From assembly GCA_900767955.1 (NCBI GenBank), contig CAAGBC010000037.1, forward strand, positions 1 through 64,000: a stretch of DNA of 64,000 bases. The letters are read 5' to 3'. This stretch comes from Spirochaetia bacterium. GTDB lineage: Bacteria > Spirochaetota > Spirochaetia > Treponematales > Treponemataceae. The notes below the pieces were generated by a model. It worked only from the letters and a program-made list of their open reading frames with translations. It searched no databases and was not told the origin of the DNA. Position 1 is the first letter of the stretch, and the number at the start of each line of letters is the position of its first letter. This document shows, piece by piece, positions 17,594 to 27,251 of this stretch. The translations under genes and the position numbers were made by a program.

Positions 17594-18147
17594 TATATAC
17601 AATTATTTATTATGCTTTTTTTTCATCTGCGGTTTTGTTTTACGGAATTGGCTTAAATCGTTCCACTTTGATTCCTAGTTTTTCTGAAGTATTAGGAACA
17701 TTGTTTAAAATGTTGGCAAGTATTTTGGCTACAACTGTTCTTTCTTGGTTGTTTATTCAAAATATTTTGATTCCTTTGGGATTGGCAGAATTATATCCTT
17801 TGGTTTCATTATTGATTTTTTTAGGAATTACTATTTTCTTTGAAACATTAATTCGTATAACCGCAAAAACTGTTACAGCAGAATTTCATATTTCTTATTT
17901 AATTGTTCTTTTGGCATTAAATGAAAGTACAACTATTTATGATGTTATGATTATTAGCGCAAGTTGTTTGTTATCTTTTATGTTTATTATTCCAATAATT
18001 AATGCTATTAAAAATAGAATTTCATTAGTAGGTGATACTTCTGTTCATGGAAACTATAAAAGTTTGCTTTTAGTATCATTAGCAATTCTTGTTGTTTCAT
18101 TAGCAGTTGGAAATATTTCTTGGCTTAATTCAGGAGTAATTCAATGA
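17590..18147 (+). CDS. rnfA: Rnf complex subunit RnfA
   Basis: 185 residues with six predicted membrane helices of the NqrE/RnfA family. It follows rnfE with an ATGA overlap and precedes rnfB with another. Position (fifth of CDGEAB), size and hydrophobic pattern support the call more than any single motif; residues such as NALNEST-like ALNESTTIYDVMIISASC resemble the mid-protein helix pair of the family. It works in the inner membrane next to RnfE. Sequence is divergent, so an A/E swap by name would not be surprising. Confidence 0.78.
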   Translation: MIYTIIYYAFFSSAVLFYGIGLNRSTLIPSFSEVLGTLFKMLASILATTVLSWLFIQNILIPLGLAELYPLVSLLIFLGITIFFETLIRITAKTVTAEFHISYLIVLLALNESTTIYDVMIISASCLLSFMFIIPIINAIKNRISLVGDTSVHGNYKSLLLVSLAILVVSLAVGNISWLNSGVIQ

Positions 18148-18761
18148 TTTTAAATATTGTTTTATTTGTTTTACTTATTATTGTTATTGCATTAGTTGTA
18201 TTCTTTTTAGTATGTGCTTTAGTTCCTGCTGTAAAAGAACAAACTAAAATTGATTCAAATGCGATTTTTTCAAAGATAGAAGAAGATTCTGTAGTTTTGT
18301 ACCGAGATATTGAACAAGTTGAAAAACATGATTCTAAGGCTTATGTATTATGTTCTTGTAATAAAAAATTTCCAAATGATTTGCCAAAGTTGAAACATTA
18401 TGGAACTTCTTGTTCTGTAATTAATGCAAATTTTGGTTCCTTGAATGATTGCAAATATTCTTGTATTGGGTTGGGGGATTGTGCAAAATTCTGTCCTCAA
18501 AATGCAATTGAAATTCACAATAATACAGCTGTTATTACTAATTTATGTAATGGTTGTGGTAAATGTGTTGATGTTTGTCCAAAAAATTTAATAAAATTAG
18601 TTCCTTCATCAGAAAAGAAAATTATTGCTTGTAATAATTCTGATGAATTGCTTACAACTTGTTCTTTGAGACAGAAAGAAGTAAATATTTCTTATTCAGA
18701 AAAAAAAGGCTTTAAAATATGGCATTATTGTTATAAAATATTTAGCAAAATAAGAGGATAA
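18144..18761 (+). CDS. rnfB: Rnf complex subunit RnfB (ferredoxin-type)
   Basis: 205 residues. One N-terminal helix (~3-28) is followed by a soluble cysteine-rich part. There is a region with CSCNKKFPN and YGTSC, then a bacterial ferredoxin module CIGLGDCAKFCPQNAIEI and CNGCGKCVDVCPKNLIKL holding two 4Fe-4S clusters. RnfB takes electrons from reduced ferredoxin and passes them on through RnfA/E. The N-terminal Fe-S motif of classical RnfB is rearranged. The C-terminal segment after the clusters (~155-205) is short with two more Cys. Start overlaps rnfA (ATGA). It ends the operon, with a GH57-like gene 13 nt on. Confidence 0.85.
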   Translation: MILNIVLFVLLIIVIALVVFFLVCALVPAVKEQTKIDSNAIFSKIEEDSVVLYRDIEQVEKHDSKAYVLCSCNKKFPNDLPKLKHYGTSCSVINANFGSLNDCKYSCIGLGDCAKFCPQNAIEIHNNTAVITNLCNGCGKCVDVCPKNLIKLVPSSEKKIIACNNSDELLTTCSLRQKEVNISYSEKKGFKIWHYCYKIFSKIRG

Positions 18762-18774
18762 TATTTTATAATAT

Positions 18775-20778
18775 ATGAAACCTGTTTGTTTTTCCTTTAT
18801 TTTAAATGCTTCTCCTTTGCGGTCTATGAAGTCTGATGTTTTTGAAAATGATTATCAGACTGTTTATAAGCCACTTATAAAATTTATTTATAAGCATAGT
18901 AATGTGAGAATGTCATTTTTCTTTAATGGACCACAGTTTCAGTTTCTTAAAAAAAAGCATCCTGAATTTATAAAGTTATTACAAGAATTAATTGCAGCAA
19001 AGCGTGTTGAAATTTTAGGTGGTGGATTTTACGACCCAGTATTTCCTTTGTTGTTCCCAATGGATAGAACAGGGCAAGTTGATATGCTTTCTGCTGAAAT
19101 TAGAGGTGCAACAGGTAAGCGTCCTAGAGGAATTACCGTTTGTGGTAGTTGTTGGGATTTATCACTTGTTACTTCTTTTTCTACTTGTGGAATGGAATAT
19201 ATTGTATTAGACGAATCTTTGTTCCAAAAAGAAAAGATTTTATATGTTCCTTTTTTTATGACAGATAAAGGTAAAGGAATTGATATTATTCCTGTTGTAA
19301 ATAGTTTAAAACCTTTTTATGAAATAAAAGCTGCTGATTATATAACTTCTACAAGTAATAAAGTATATTCTGCATTAAAAAAATCTAATATCGCAAAGAA
19401 TTTTCAAAGTGATGTAATACCTTGTGTAACATTGCAATTTTCTCATAATGAAATAAAAGAATTACTTGAAGCAAAATGGTTTGACGATTTTTCTGAAGAA
19501 TGTGAAAAATTAAATTGCGAAACTGTTACACCTTATTTGTATAAAAAGACTTGTTCCGAGCGAATTCCAATATTTTTGTCTGCGGGAATTGATAAAAATG
19601 TTGCTCAATGGGCTGTAGATCCATACAAAGCTGTAAAACTTGATGCGTGTAATATGTCAACAATTTATGACTTTTTGCAAATTTACCCACAAAGTCGTTC
19701 CTTGTACGATAGAATGTTGTATGTGAGTTTGCTTGTAAATCAATGTCACGGTGATAAAATTAGAAAGCGTGTAGCTCGTGAAAAATTGTGGGAAGCTCAA
19801 AATTGTGACGGATTTATTTGTACTTCAAAAGGAGCTTTTGTTAATTCAAGTTATAGACAACAATCTTATAAATATTTAATTGAAGCAGAAAAACTTCTTC
19901 GTGATTGTGGGAAATTTACAGAATCACTAACTTCTTTTGATTATAATGGCGATGGCGTAAAAGAATATGTATGTCGCATGGAAAATTATTTTGCAGTTGT
20001 TTCTTCAAAAGGTGGAGCTGTAAAAGAATTTGATGTAATGAAAAGTTCTGGAAATTATGCTGATAACCTTAGTCGTATCAAAGAATTTGATGGTTGTGAT
20101 GATAATTATGAAAGAGGCTTATTTGTTGACCATATTTTTACGCCTTCAGAATTTGAGCATTATTTAGAAAATAAGCCATGTGATTCTGGAATTTTTTCTA
20201 GAATAAAATATTCGGAATTAAAACTTTCTGAACAGCATAGAGAAATTCAACTTACTGTAAATGCTTTGTTTAATAAAAAGCAAAAGATTTTCCTTCGAAA
20301 AAAATATATCATTAATTCTAGTGGAATGATGATTCAGTATATTATTAAGAATGAAAGTGATTCTTTGCTTTCTGCAAAATTTGCTGTTGAATCAAGTTTT
20401 GCTCAAACTAATTTTAATTCAAATGATTTTAATGCTTTTAATCTTGAAATTATAACTAATGGACAAAAGCATGAAATTGATACAAAAGTTTCTTCAAAAG
20501 AATTAAATGCTAATGGAAAAGTTTCTAATGTAGAAGGATTTCAGTTAACTGATACAGATAATGGTGTTTCTTTTACTTTTGAACCAAACGAATGTTGTGA
20601 TTTGTCTTTTGTTCCTATTGTTTTTAATCGCCCTGAATATATAACTGGTGAAATTGTTCCTGCGGGAATGACTTTTGCAAATACTATGTTTTGGGATATC
20701 AATCTTGAACCTAACATGGAAATGGAAAAAACTATTAATTTTTCTGTTTTTAGTCAGCATAAAAGGCGTAAACGCTAG
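18775..20778 (+). CDS. GH57-fold protein (4-alpha-glucanotransferase-like) with catalytic residues lost
   Basis: 667 residues. The N-terminal barrel has MSFFFNGPQFQFL, RVEILGGGFYDPVFPLL and MDRTGQVDML, as in GH57 amylase/4-alpha-glucanotransferases; the C-terminal beta-domain starts at FDYNGDGVKEYVCRME and includes SSKGGAVKEFDV. In active members a W-L-T-E-R-V-W stretch holds the nucleophile Glu; the matching segment here is GITVCGSCWDLSLV (~119-132), with Gly124 in place of Glu. The acid/base segment (D-D-G-E) reads QFSHNE (~221-226). It therefore looks like a pseudoenzyme, possibly glycan-binding or regulatory. No signal peptide. It lies 13 nt after rnfB with no Shine-Dalgarno visible close to the ATG. 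Confidence 0.75.
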   Translation: MKPVCFSFILNASPLRSMKSDVFENDYQTVYKPLIKFIYKHSNVRMSFFFNGPQFQFLKKKHPEFIKLLQELIAAKRVEILGGGFYDPVFPLLFPMDRTGQVDMLSAEIRGATGKRPRGITVCGSCWDLSLVTSFSTCGMEYIVLDESLFQKEKILYVPFFMTDKGKGIDIIPVVNSLKPFYEIKAADYITSTSNKVYSALKKSNIAKNFQSDVIPCVTLQFSHNEIKELLEAKWFDDFSEECEKLNCETVTPYLYKKTCSERIPIFLSAGIDKNVAQWAVDPYKAVKLDACNMSTIYDFLQIYPQSRSLYDRMLYVSLLVNQCHGDKIRKRVAREKLWEAQNCDGFICTSKGAFVNSSYRQQSYKYLIEAEKLLRDCGKFTESLTSFDYNGDGVKEYVCRMENYFAVVSSKGGAVKEFDVMKSSGNYADNLSRIKEFDGCDDNYERGLFVDHIFTPSEFEHYLENKPCDSGIFSRIKYSELKLSEQHREIQLTVNALFNKKQKIFLRKKYIINSSGMMIQYIIKNESDSLLSAKFAVESSFAQTNFNSNDFNAFNLEIITNGQKHEIDTKVSSKELNANGKVSNVEGFQLTDTDNGVSFTFEPNECCDLSFVPIVFNRPEYITGEIVPAGMTFANTMFWDINLEPNMEMEKTINFSVFSQHKRRKR

Positions 20779-20859
20779 ATTTTCTTTATATTCATTCACT
20801 TTCTTATCCATTTTTTCTATTAGTTGAAACTTACTTCAAAAATTCATATAATAAACTTT

Positions 20860-23178
20860 ATGAATAGAAGATTAATTACCTCAGCATTACCTTATGTTAA
20901 TAATATCCCTCATCTTGGAAACTTAATCCAGATGTTATCAGGAGACGTTTTTGCACGTTTTTGTCGAAGTCGCGGTTATGATACTTTATACATTTGTGGA
21001 ACAGATGAATATGGTACAGCAACAGAAACTCGTGCGTTAGAGGAAAATAAAACTCCTCGTGAACTTTGTGATTATTACTACAATGAACATGTAAAGATTT
21101 ATGATTGGTTCCATATAAATTTTGATAAATTCGGAAGAACATCAAATGATGAATGTACAGAAATTACACAAGCATTGTTTGAAGATTTAGACAAAGCTGG
21201 TTTGATAAAAGAACATACAAATAAACAACTTTATTGTTCACATTGTAATATGTTCCTTGCAGACCGTTTTGTATTGGGAACTTGTCCAAAATGTGGAAGT
21301 ACTAAAGCTCGTGGTGACCAATGTGATGATTGTGGTTCTTTGCTTGACCCAATTGAATTAAAAGATGCACATTGTTCAACTTGTGGTTCAACTCCAGAAG
21401 TAAAAGAAACAAAACATTTATATATTGATTTACCTTCAATTAGTAAAAAACTTGATGAATGGATGAATAAAACAAGTGTTGAAGGCAAATGGGCAGATAA
21501 TGCTATTAATGTAACAAAAGCTTGGATTCGTGACGGATTAAATGAAAGAGCTATTACTCGTGACTTAAAATGGGGAATTCCTGTTCCAAAACCTGGTTAC
21601 GAAAATAAAGTTTTTTATGTTTGGTTTAATGCACCAATTGGATATATTTCAATTACAAAACAATTAGCAAATGAACTTGTAAAGCAAGGTAAACAAAGTT
21701 TTGATTGGAAATCTTGGTGGGTTCCATCAGAAAGTGAAGAAGCAACAGCCAAAGATGTAAAATTATTCCAGTTTATTGGAAAAGATAATATTCCATTCCA
21801 TACAGTTATTTTCCCTTGTACTTTATTGGGTTCTTCTCGTGAATGGACAAAATTATATCACATGAGTTCTTCTGAATATTTGAATTATGAAGATGGAAAA
21901 TTCAGTAAATCAAGAGGAGTTGGCGTTTTTGGAACTGATGCAATAGAAACTGGAATTCCTGCTGATGCTTGGCGTTTCTATATTTTCTATAATCGTCCAG
22001 AAAAGCAAGACTTCCAATTTACATGGAAAGATTTCCAAGAAAAAATGAACAGTGAATTAATCGGAAACTTGGGAAATCTTGTAAATAGAACATTATTGTT
22101 TGTAAACAAATATTATGAAGGAAAAATCCCTGATGCTCCTGTTGATGAAGAATTGTGGGCAGAAGTTAAAAAGCGTGAAGCAAAAATTACAGAACTTCTT
22201 GAATGGGCAAATTTGAAAGATGCCTTCCACGAAATGTTTGGTATTTCTGATATTTGTAATAAAGCTTTCCAGGCTGCTGAACCTTGGAAAACACGCACTA
22301 CAGATCCAGAAGCTGCTGCAAAATTAATTCATAATCTTTGTTATGTAATAAAAGATTTGATGATTATGATGAATCCATATATGCCTCAGTACACACAAAA
22401 AGTAATGTCATATTATGGAAAAGTTATTGAAGAAAAGAAACTTGGCGCTACAACTATCGAAGGTTTAAACTGGGCTGATTTAGGAAAAACTGAAGGATTA
22501 GATTCAATCGGACAAACTGAAATTGTGTTTACAACAATGGATAAAAAAACAATGGAAGCTTTCCGTGAAAAATTCAGTGGAAATCAATCAGAAAGAAAAG
22601 AAGCTGAACAAAAACAAAAGCAACCTAAACAGAAAAAAGAAAAAGTAGAAGAACTTCCTGTTTTACCAGCTAGTGAACAACCTAATCACTTTATGAAAAA
22701 TGTATGTCTTAAAGTTGCTAAGATTGTAAAAGTTGAACGCAACCCAGAAAGTGACAAACTTTATATTGAACATTTGGATGATGGTTCAGGGGAAGACAGA
22801 GTAATTCAAAGTGGATTAGTTCCTTACTTAAAAGAAGAAGATTTACTTGGAAAACACATTATTCTTGTTGATAACTTAAAACCAAGAAAAATGCGCGGTG
22901 TAGAAAGTAGAGGAATGCTTTTGGCTGCTGATTATAAAGATTCGACAGGAAAAGATTGTGTTGAACTTCTTACTGCACCATGGGCTGCACCTGGAACTAA
23001 AGTTATTCTTGATGGTGAAGATATTAATTTTGAAAAACCAGAAGCAATTGATGCTGATGTTTTCTTCCAAATTGAAATCAATGTAAAAGACAAAAATGTA
23101 ATGATTGGAGATAAAAATCTTACAGTTGATGGAAAAGCTATCACAACAGAATTAACAGTTAATGGTGGAGTAAATTAA
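20860..23178 (+). CDS. metG: Methionyl-tRNA synthetase with C-terminal tRNA-binding domain
   Basis: 772 residues from the ATG at 20860 (MNRRLITSALPYVNN), which fits the family start; an upstream in-frame TTG at 20824 would add residues unlike MetG. Class I signatures are HLGN (~18-21, HIGH motif) and KFSKSRG (~347-353, KMSKS variant). A zinc knuckle domain carries CSHC, CPKCGS, CDDCGS and CSTCGS. The C-terminal third ends with an EMAP/Trbp111-type OB fold (~612-710; LKVAKIVKVERNPESDKLY). A charged linker (KQKQPKQKKEKVEEL) joins the parts. It charges tRNA-Met in the cytosol. femAB-like follows after 1 nt. Confidence 0.97.
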   Translation: MNRRLITSALPYVNNIPHLGNLIQMLSGDVFARFCRSRGYDTLYICGTDEYGTATETRALEENKTPRELCDYYYNEHVKIYDWFHINFDKFGRTSNDECTEITQALFEDLDKAGLIKEHTNKQLYCSHCNMFLADRFVLGTCPKCGSTKARGDQCDDCGSLLDPIELKDAHCSTCGSTPEVKETKHLYIDLPSISKKLDEWMNKTSVEGKWADNAINVTKAWIRDGLNERAITRDLKWGIPVPKPGYENKVFYVWFNAPIGYISITKQLANELVKQGKQSFDWKSWWVPSESEEATAKDVKLFQFIGKDNIPFHTVIFPCTLLGSSREWTKLYHMSSSEYLNYEDGKFSKSRGVGVFGTDAIETGIPADAWRFYIFYNRPEKQDFQFTWKDFQEKMNSELIGNLGNLVNRTLLFVNKYYEGKIPDAPVDEELWAEVKKREAKITELLEWANLKDAFHEMFGISDICNKAFQAAEPWKTRTTDPEAAAKLIHNLCYVIKDLMIMMNPYMPQYTQKVMSYYGKVIEEKKLGATTIEGLNWADLGKTEGLDSIGQTEIVFTTMDKKTMEAFREKFSGNQSERKEAEQKQKQPKQKKEKVEELPVLPASEQPNHFMKNVCLKVAKIVKVERNPESDKLYIEHLDDGSGEDRVIQSGLVPYLKEEDLLGKHIILVDNLKPRKMRGVESRGMLLAADYKDSTGKDCVELLTAPWAAPGTKVILDGEDINFEKPEAIDADVFFQIEINVKDKNVMIGDKNLTVDGKAITTELTVNGGVN

Positions 23179-23179
23179 T

Positions 23180-24445
23180 TTGTTTGATATTAAAATAAAA
23201 GAAATTGAGGGAACGAAATTTACAAATGAAGGTTCGTTCCTTCAAACTCCTTTTTGGGCAGAATTTAAATCAAATCACGGTTGGAAATATAAGCGATTTG
23301 AAGTAACAGCTGATATTACAGAAGCTTATTATGAAACATACGGTTCTGGACACTCTGAGTGCAAATCAGAAGAAAAAAGGGATGAAGTTGTAAAAACTTT
23401 TGAACTTTCTGTTTTGATTCGTTCTTTTGCTAAAAATATTTTTAGTCTTGCTTATATTCCGCTTGCTCCTGAATTGTTATTTAAATGTACTGATGAAGCA
23501 ATATTGGAAGAAGCTTTTGATTCACAAGAAATTTCTTGCATTAATGAAACATTAATAACTCCTGATTCTCAAACAATTGAATATGCAAATTTTCTTTGTG
23601 ATTTGTCAAAAGTGTTAAAGTCATTTTTGCCTAAGAATACGATTTGCGTTCGCTTTGACCCTGCAATAGAATTTTCAAATCCTGAATATCGTGATGATTT
23701 TAATCAAGGAATGAAAACTGTTGCATACGCTGATAGATTAAAATTAAAAAAGAATGCAGTTGATATTCAACCGCCTGATTCTACGCAAATTGATTTAACA
23801 AAATCCGAAGATGAAATTCTTGCGTCAATGAAATCAAAATGGCGTTATAATATTCGTTTAGCAGAAAAAAAAGGTATTTCTGTAAAAAAAATATCTGGAA
23901 ATGATAGTAATTTGTCTATTTTTTTAGACATTTTTTATGAGTTGTATGCTACCACTGCAGAACGAGATGGAATTGCTATTCATTCAAAATCTTATTATGA
24001 AGATTTAATTAAAAAATCATCTGATGAAATTGCTTTGGGTAAAGATGTTCCTGAAATTTCATTATATATTGCATCTCATGAAGAAGATAATTTAGCAGCA
24101 ATTATTACATTATTTTCCAAAACAGAAAGTATTTATTTATATGGCTGTTCCTCAAATGTAAAACGAAATTTAATGCCTGCTTATCTTTTGCAATGGACTG
24201 CAATTAAAGATGCAAAAACATACGGCAGTCAGTATTATGACATGTATGGAATGCCTCCTACAGATGATGAAAATCATCCAATGCACGGATTATATCTTTT
24301 TAAAACAGGTTTTGGTGGAAAAAATATCCATCGCCCTGGAAGTTATGATGTTCCTACTAGTAATTTTTACGCTTTTTATAATTTTGCAGAAAAACTTAGA
24401 GCTTTTTGGCATAAAAAAATTATGAAAAAAATCCGCGGAAGATAA
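23180..24445 (+). CDS. FemAB-type peptidoglycan bridge aminoacyltransferase
   Basis: 421 residues from a TTG at 23180, supported by GGTGGAG at 23164-23170 nine bases before it. The pattern LQTPFWAEFKSNHGWK near the N-terminus, SMKSKWRYNIRLAEKKG in the middle (~210-226) and YGSQYYDMYG ... GLYLFKTGFGG near the end match the FemAB/FmhB family, which transfer amino acids from aminoacyl-tRNA onto lipid II. A coiled-coil insertion is not evident. Treponeme peptidoglycan is reported to contain ornithine substituted with glycine, so adding that glycine is a plausible task (inference). It follows metG by 1 nt and converges on the ATP-grasp gene without a gap. Confidence 0.82.
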   Translation: MFDIKIKEIEGTKFTNEGSFLQTPFWAEFKSNHGWKYKRFEVTADITEAYYETYGSGHSECKSEEKRDEVVKTFELSVLIRSFAKNIFSLAYIPLAPELLFKCTDEAILEEAFDSQEISCINETLITPDSQTIEYANFLCDLSKVLKSFLPKNTICVRFDPAIEFSNPEYRDDFNQGMKTVAYADRLKLKKNAVDIQPPDSTQIDLTKSEDEILASMKSKWRYNIRLAEKKGISVKKISGNDSNLSIFLDIFYELYATTAERDGIAIHSKSYYEDLIKKSSDEIALGKDVPEISLYIASHEEDNLAAIITLFSKTESIYLYGCSSNVKRNLMPAYLLQWTAIKDAKTYGSQYYDMYGMPPTDDENHPMHGLYLFKTGFGGKNIHRPGSYDVPTSNFYAFYNFAEKLRAFWHKKIMKKIRGR

Positions 24446-25789
24446 TTACTTGTTCCAACCTAATATTTGAATCAGTTTGTTTGCGTTTTCTGCAAAAATT
24501 GGTTCAATTAGGTTTGGATATTTTTCAAAAAAATTATTTACGCAATCTATTAATTCTTTTTTTGTTTTTGTTCCACCTAAAATTATTTCACAATATCCTT
24601 GTTCCCGTTCTTGTTTTGCAATTAAATTGTGTAATTGATTTATATATTTTATGTATGGCTCTTTTGAAAGCTCGTTCATTTGTGTTTTTGTTAGAATAGG
24701 TAATTTAAAATTTATTGTATAAGTTTGTTTTGCTTTGTTTATTTTGTTTAGTGCAATTTCAGTTAATATTGAATATATTGTTTTGTTTTGTGAAATTGCA
24801 TACATAGGTGTCATTCCAGAAATTCTTGTATTGATTTCTATTATGTACCATTCATTATTTGAAAAAACTAAATCTACTTGAGCTATTCCTGATAAATTTA
24901 AATCTTTTGCTAATTGTTTTAATGTTTGCTTTAATTTTTTAATTTTATATTTTTTATCACAAACTGGTCCAATTTTTACACTTTGTTTTGGACTTGTGAT
25001 TCCGTATTTGTTTACTGAAAATAGATATGGATTGTGAACGATATATTTTCCATTTGTTCCGTGGATTTCTGTTCCAAATTGTAAGCCTTCAATATATTCT
25101 TCTATTATTCTGTCGGAATTGTTTCTTTTTGACGAAAGAAATGAAATAACTTGATTATATGTAGTTGCAACTTCCATGCCATAAGAACTTAATCCAACAG
25201 TATCTTTTATTACCACTGGGAATTTTAAATTTTTTATGTTGTGGTGGATATATTCTTTGTAGACATTATTTTTTACTTCAAGTTTATTGCGTTCTCCCCA
25301 ATATAATTCATGGTGAACATATACTGAATTGGGAACTTTGTATTTATTTGTTGATAAAAAGTTATGAGTTTTATTTTTGTCAAAACACTCTAATGCTGTT
25401 TTTGATGGATGGCAAATTGTTTTTATTCCGCTTGTTTGTAAGATTTCAGCAATAATTCCATCGTTTATAGGTAGCCAATCATAAGGATTTACCCAAAAAC
25501 TTACAGCAATTGCAATATCTGGTTCGTAAGATTTTATTAATTCTGCAATTTCGTAAGGTGAATCTTTTCTTGTAACGAAATATTTTATTTTTGAACAACT
25601 TTCTTTTACTGAATTATTTTCTAAATCCAAAAGGAACATTCCTGGTAATTGTGTGATTATAATAAATTCGTGTTCAGGATAAATATTGCATAATTGTTCC
25701 CATTGATTTTTCCAAGATGGGAGTGTATTTATTTTGAATGTATTTCCGTCAAAGTGATTGGAATTTGTACTGTAAAAAAGTATTTTCAT
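24446..25789 (-). CDS. ATP-grasp family ligase, D-Ala-D-Ala-ligase-like
   Basis: 447 residues. The ATP-grasp core spans ~190-370: FPVVIKDTVGLSSYGMEVA (phosphate-binding lysine strand and flexible loop), RIIEEYIEGLQFGTEI (nucleotide contact), and WYIIEINTRISGMTP with the metal-binding Glu-x-Asn. The N-terminal ~110 residues form a Rossmann-like pre-ATP-grasp domain (AVSFWVNPYDWL). The C-terminal ~70 residues are an extra helical tail. Such enzymes join a carboxylate to an amine, often in cell-wall or small-peptide synthesis; the substrate is not identifiable. It is a single gene on the minus strand, abutting the femAB-like stop. Confidence 0.72.
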   Translation of the reverse strand: MKILFYSTNSNHFDGNTFKINTLPSWKNQWEQLCNIYPEHEFIIITQLPGMFLLDLENNSVKESCSKIKYFVTRKDSPYEIAELIKSYEPDIAIAVSFWVNPYDWLPINDGIIAEILQTSGIKTICHPSKTALECFDKNKTHNFLSTNKYKVPNSVYVHHELYWGERNKLEVKNNVYKEYIHHNIKNLKFPVVIKDTVGLSSYGMEVATTYNQVISFLSSKRNNSDRIIEEYIEGLQFGTEIHGTNGKYIVHNPYLFSVNKYGITSPKQSVKIGPVCDKKYKIKKLKQTLKQLAKDLNLSGIAQVDLVFSNNEWYIIEINTRISGMTPMYAISQNKTIYSILTEIALNKINKAKQTYTINFKLPILTKTQMNELSKEPYIKYINQLHNLIAKQEREQGYCEIILGGTKTKKELIDCVNNFFEKYPNLIEPIFAENANKLIQILGWNK

Positions 25790-25862
25790 TGTGGAAATTA
25801 TATCAAATAAAATAAATAAAATGTATATTGAACAACGCTAAAACATTTATTAATCTTATTTT

Positions 25863-27239
25863 ATGTCAAAAGATTACCAAATTGATATGACAAAAGGCTC
25901 TGTTTTTGGAGTTTTGTTACAATTTTCAATTCCTTTAATATGTTCTAGTGTTCTTCAGTTATTATTTAATGCTGCAGATGTAATTGTTGTTGGTAGGTTT
26001 GCTGGTGATAATTCCTTGGCAGCAGTTGGTTCAACCACAGCACTTATTAATTTATTAGTAAATTTATTTGTTGGATTATCAGTTGGAACTACAGTTGTTG
26101 CTGCCAATTTTTTTGGGTCAAATAGAAATGATGATTTATCACAAACTGTTCATACTGCAATTTTAATAAGTTTTATTGGTGGAATTATTCTTTCTGTTGT
26201 TGGTGTTGTTTTTTCAAAGCAAATATTACTGTTAATAAAAGCTCCCGAAGAAGTATTGGATTTAGCAACTACATACTTAAAAATATATTTTGCAGGAATT
26301 ACACCGACTATTGTGTATAATTTTGGCTGTGCTTTGTTACGCGCAAAAGGTGATACAAAGCGTCCTTTGTATGTTTTGTTATTTGCAGGTTTAGTAAATG
26401 TTGTTTTAAATTTGATTTTTGTTATTGTTTTTAAGATGAATGTTGCAGGTGTTGCTATTGCGACTGTTATTTCTCAGATTATTGCAGCAACTTTTATTAT
26501 TAAATTTTTATGTTCCGAGAAATCATCATTCAAATTAATTTTTTCAAAATTAAGAATAAATATTCCTATTTTTATAAAAATTGTGAAAATCGGAGTTCCT
26601 GCTGGATTTCAAGGGATTATCTTTTCTTTATCAAATGTAATAATTCAATCTGCAATTAATTCCTTTGGAGCAAATATTGTTGCTGCTAATTCTGCTGCTG
26701 CAAATTTGGAAGGTTTTGTTTATATTGCAATGAATGGTTTTTCACAAGGTTCATTAACTTTTGTATCACAGAATTTAGGCGCACAAAAATATGATAGAAT
26801 AAAAAAATCAGTTGGAATTTCTTTATTATGTATATTGATTGTAGGTTTGCTTTTGGGAAATATAATAGTTTTATTCGGAGAATCATTATTGCAGTTGTAT
26901 TCAAAAAGTCCAATTGTGATTGATTATGGAATGAACAGATTAAAAATTATTTCTAGTACATTTGTTTTATGTGGTTTAATGGATGCAATGGGAAATATAA
27001 TTAGAGGCTTGGGGCGTTCCTTTTTGCCTATGATAATTACATTAATAGGTGCTTGCGGAGTTAGAATTTTATGGCTACAAACAATATTTGCAATTCCAAA
27101 GTTTCATACATGTAAAATGATTTATATTTCATATCCTGTGTCATGGATTTTAACATTTATAGCACTTTTAGTTTCATATTTCTTAATTGTACGCAAATGG
27201 AAACTAAGGCCTTGTATTGAGAAAGATTCTGTTATTTAG
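25863..27239 (+). CDS. MATE family efflux transporter
   Basis: 458 residues with twelve membrane helices. Family features are the N-terminal FSIPLICSSVLQLLFNAADV segment, GDNSLAAVGSTTALINLL, GCALLRAKGDTKRPLYV, and in the second half ANLEGFVYIAMNGFSQGSLTFVSQNLGA. This is the NorM/DinF-like multidrug and toxin extrusion family, Na+ or H+ driven, in the inner membrane. Substrates cannot be predicted. It starts at the ATG at 25863, diverges from the ATP-grasp gene across ~70 nt, and is followed by rnz after 12 nt. Confidence 0.92.
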   Translation: MSKDYQIDMTKGSVFGVLLQFSIPLICSSVLQLLFNAADVIVVGRFAGDNSLAAVGSTTALINLLVNLFVGLSVGTTVVAANFFGSNRNDDLSQTVHTAILISFIGGIILSVVGVVFSKQILLLIKAPEEVLDLATTYLKIYFAGITPTIVYNFGCALLRAKGDTKRPLYVLLFAGLVNVVLNLIFVIVFKMNVAGVAIATVISQIIAATFIIKFLCSEKSSFKLIFSKLRINIPIFIKIVKIGVPAGFQGIIFSLSNVIIQSAINSFGANIVAANSAAANLEGFVYIAMNGFSQGSLTFVSQNLGAQKYDRIKKSVGISLLCILIVGLLLGNIIVLFGESLLQLYSKSPIVIDYGMNRLKIISSTFVLCGLMDAMGNIIRGLGRSFLPMIITLIGACGVRILWLQTIFAIPKFHTCKMIYISYPVSWILTFIALLVSYFLIVRKWKLRPCIEKDSVI

Positions 27240-27251
27240 TATTATAAAAAT

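Noticed and set aside
18762..18774. TATAAT just before the GH57-like start
   Set aside because: It is only 2 bases from the ATG, so it could not serve that gene as a -10.
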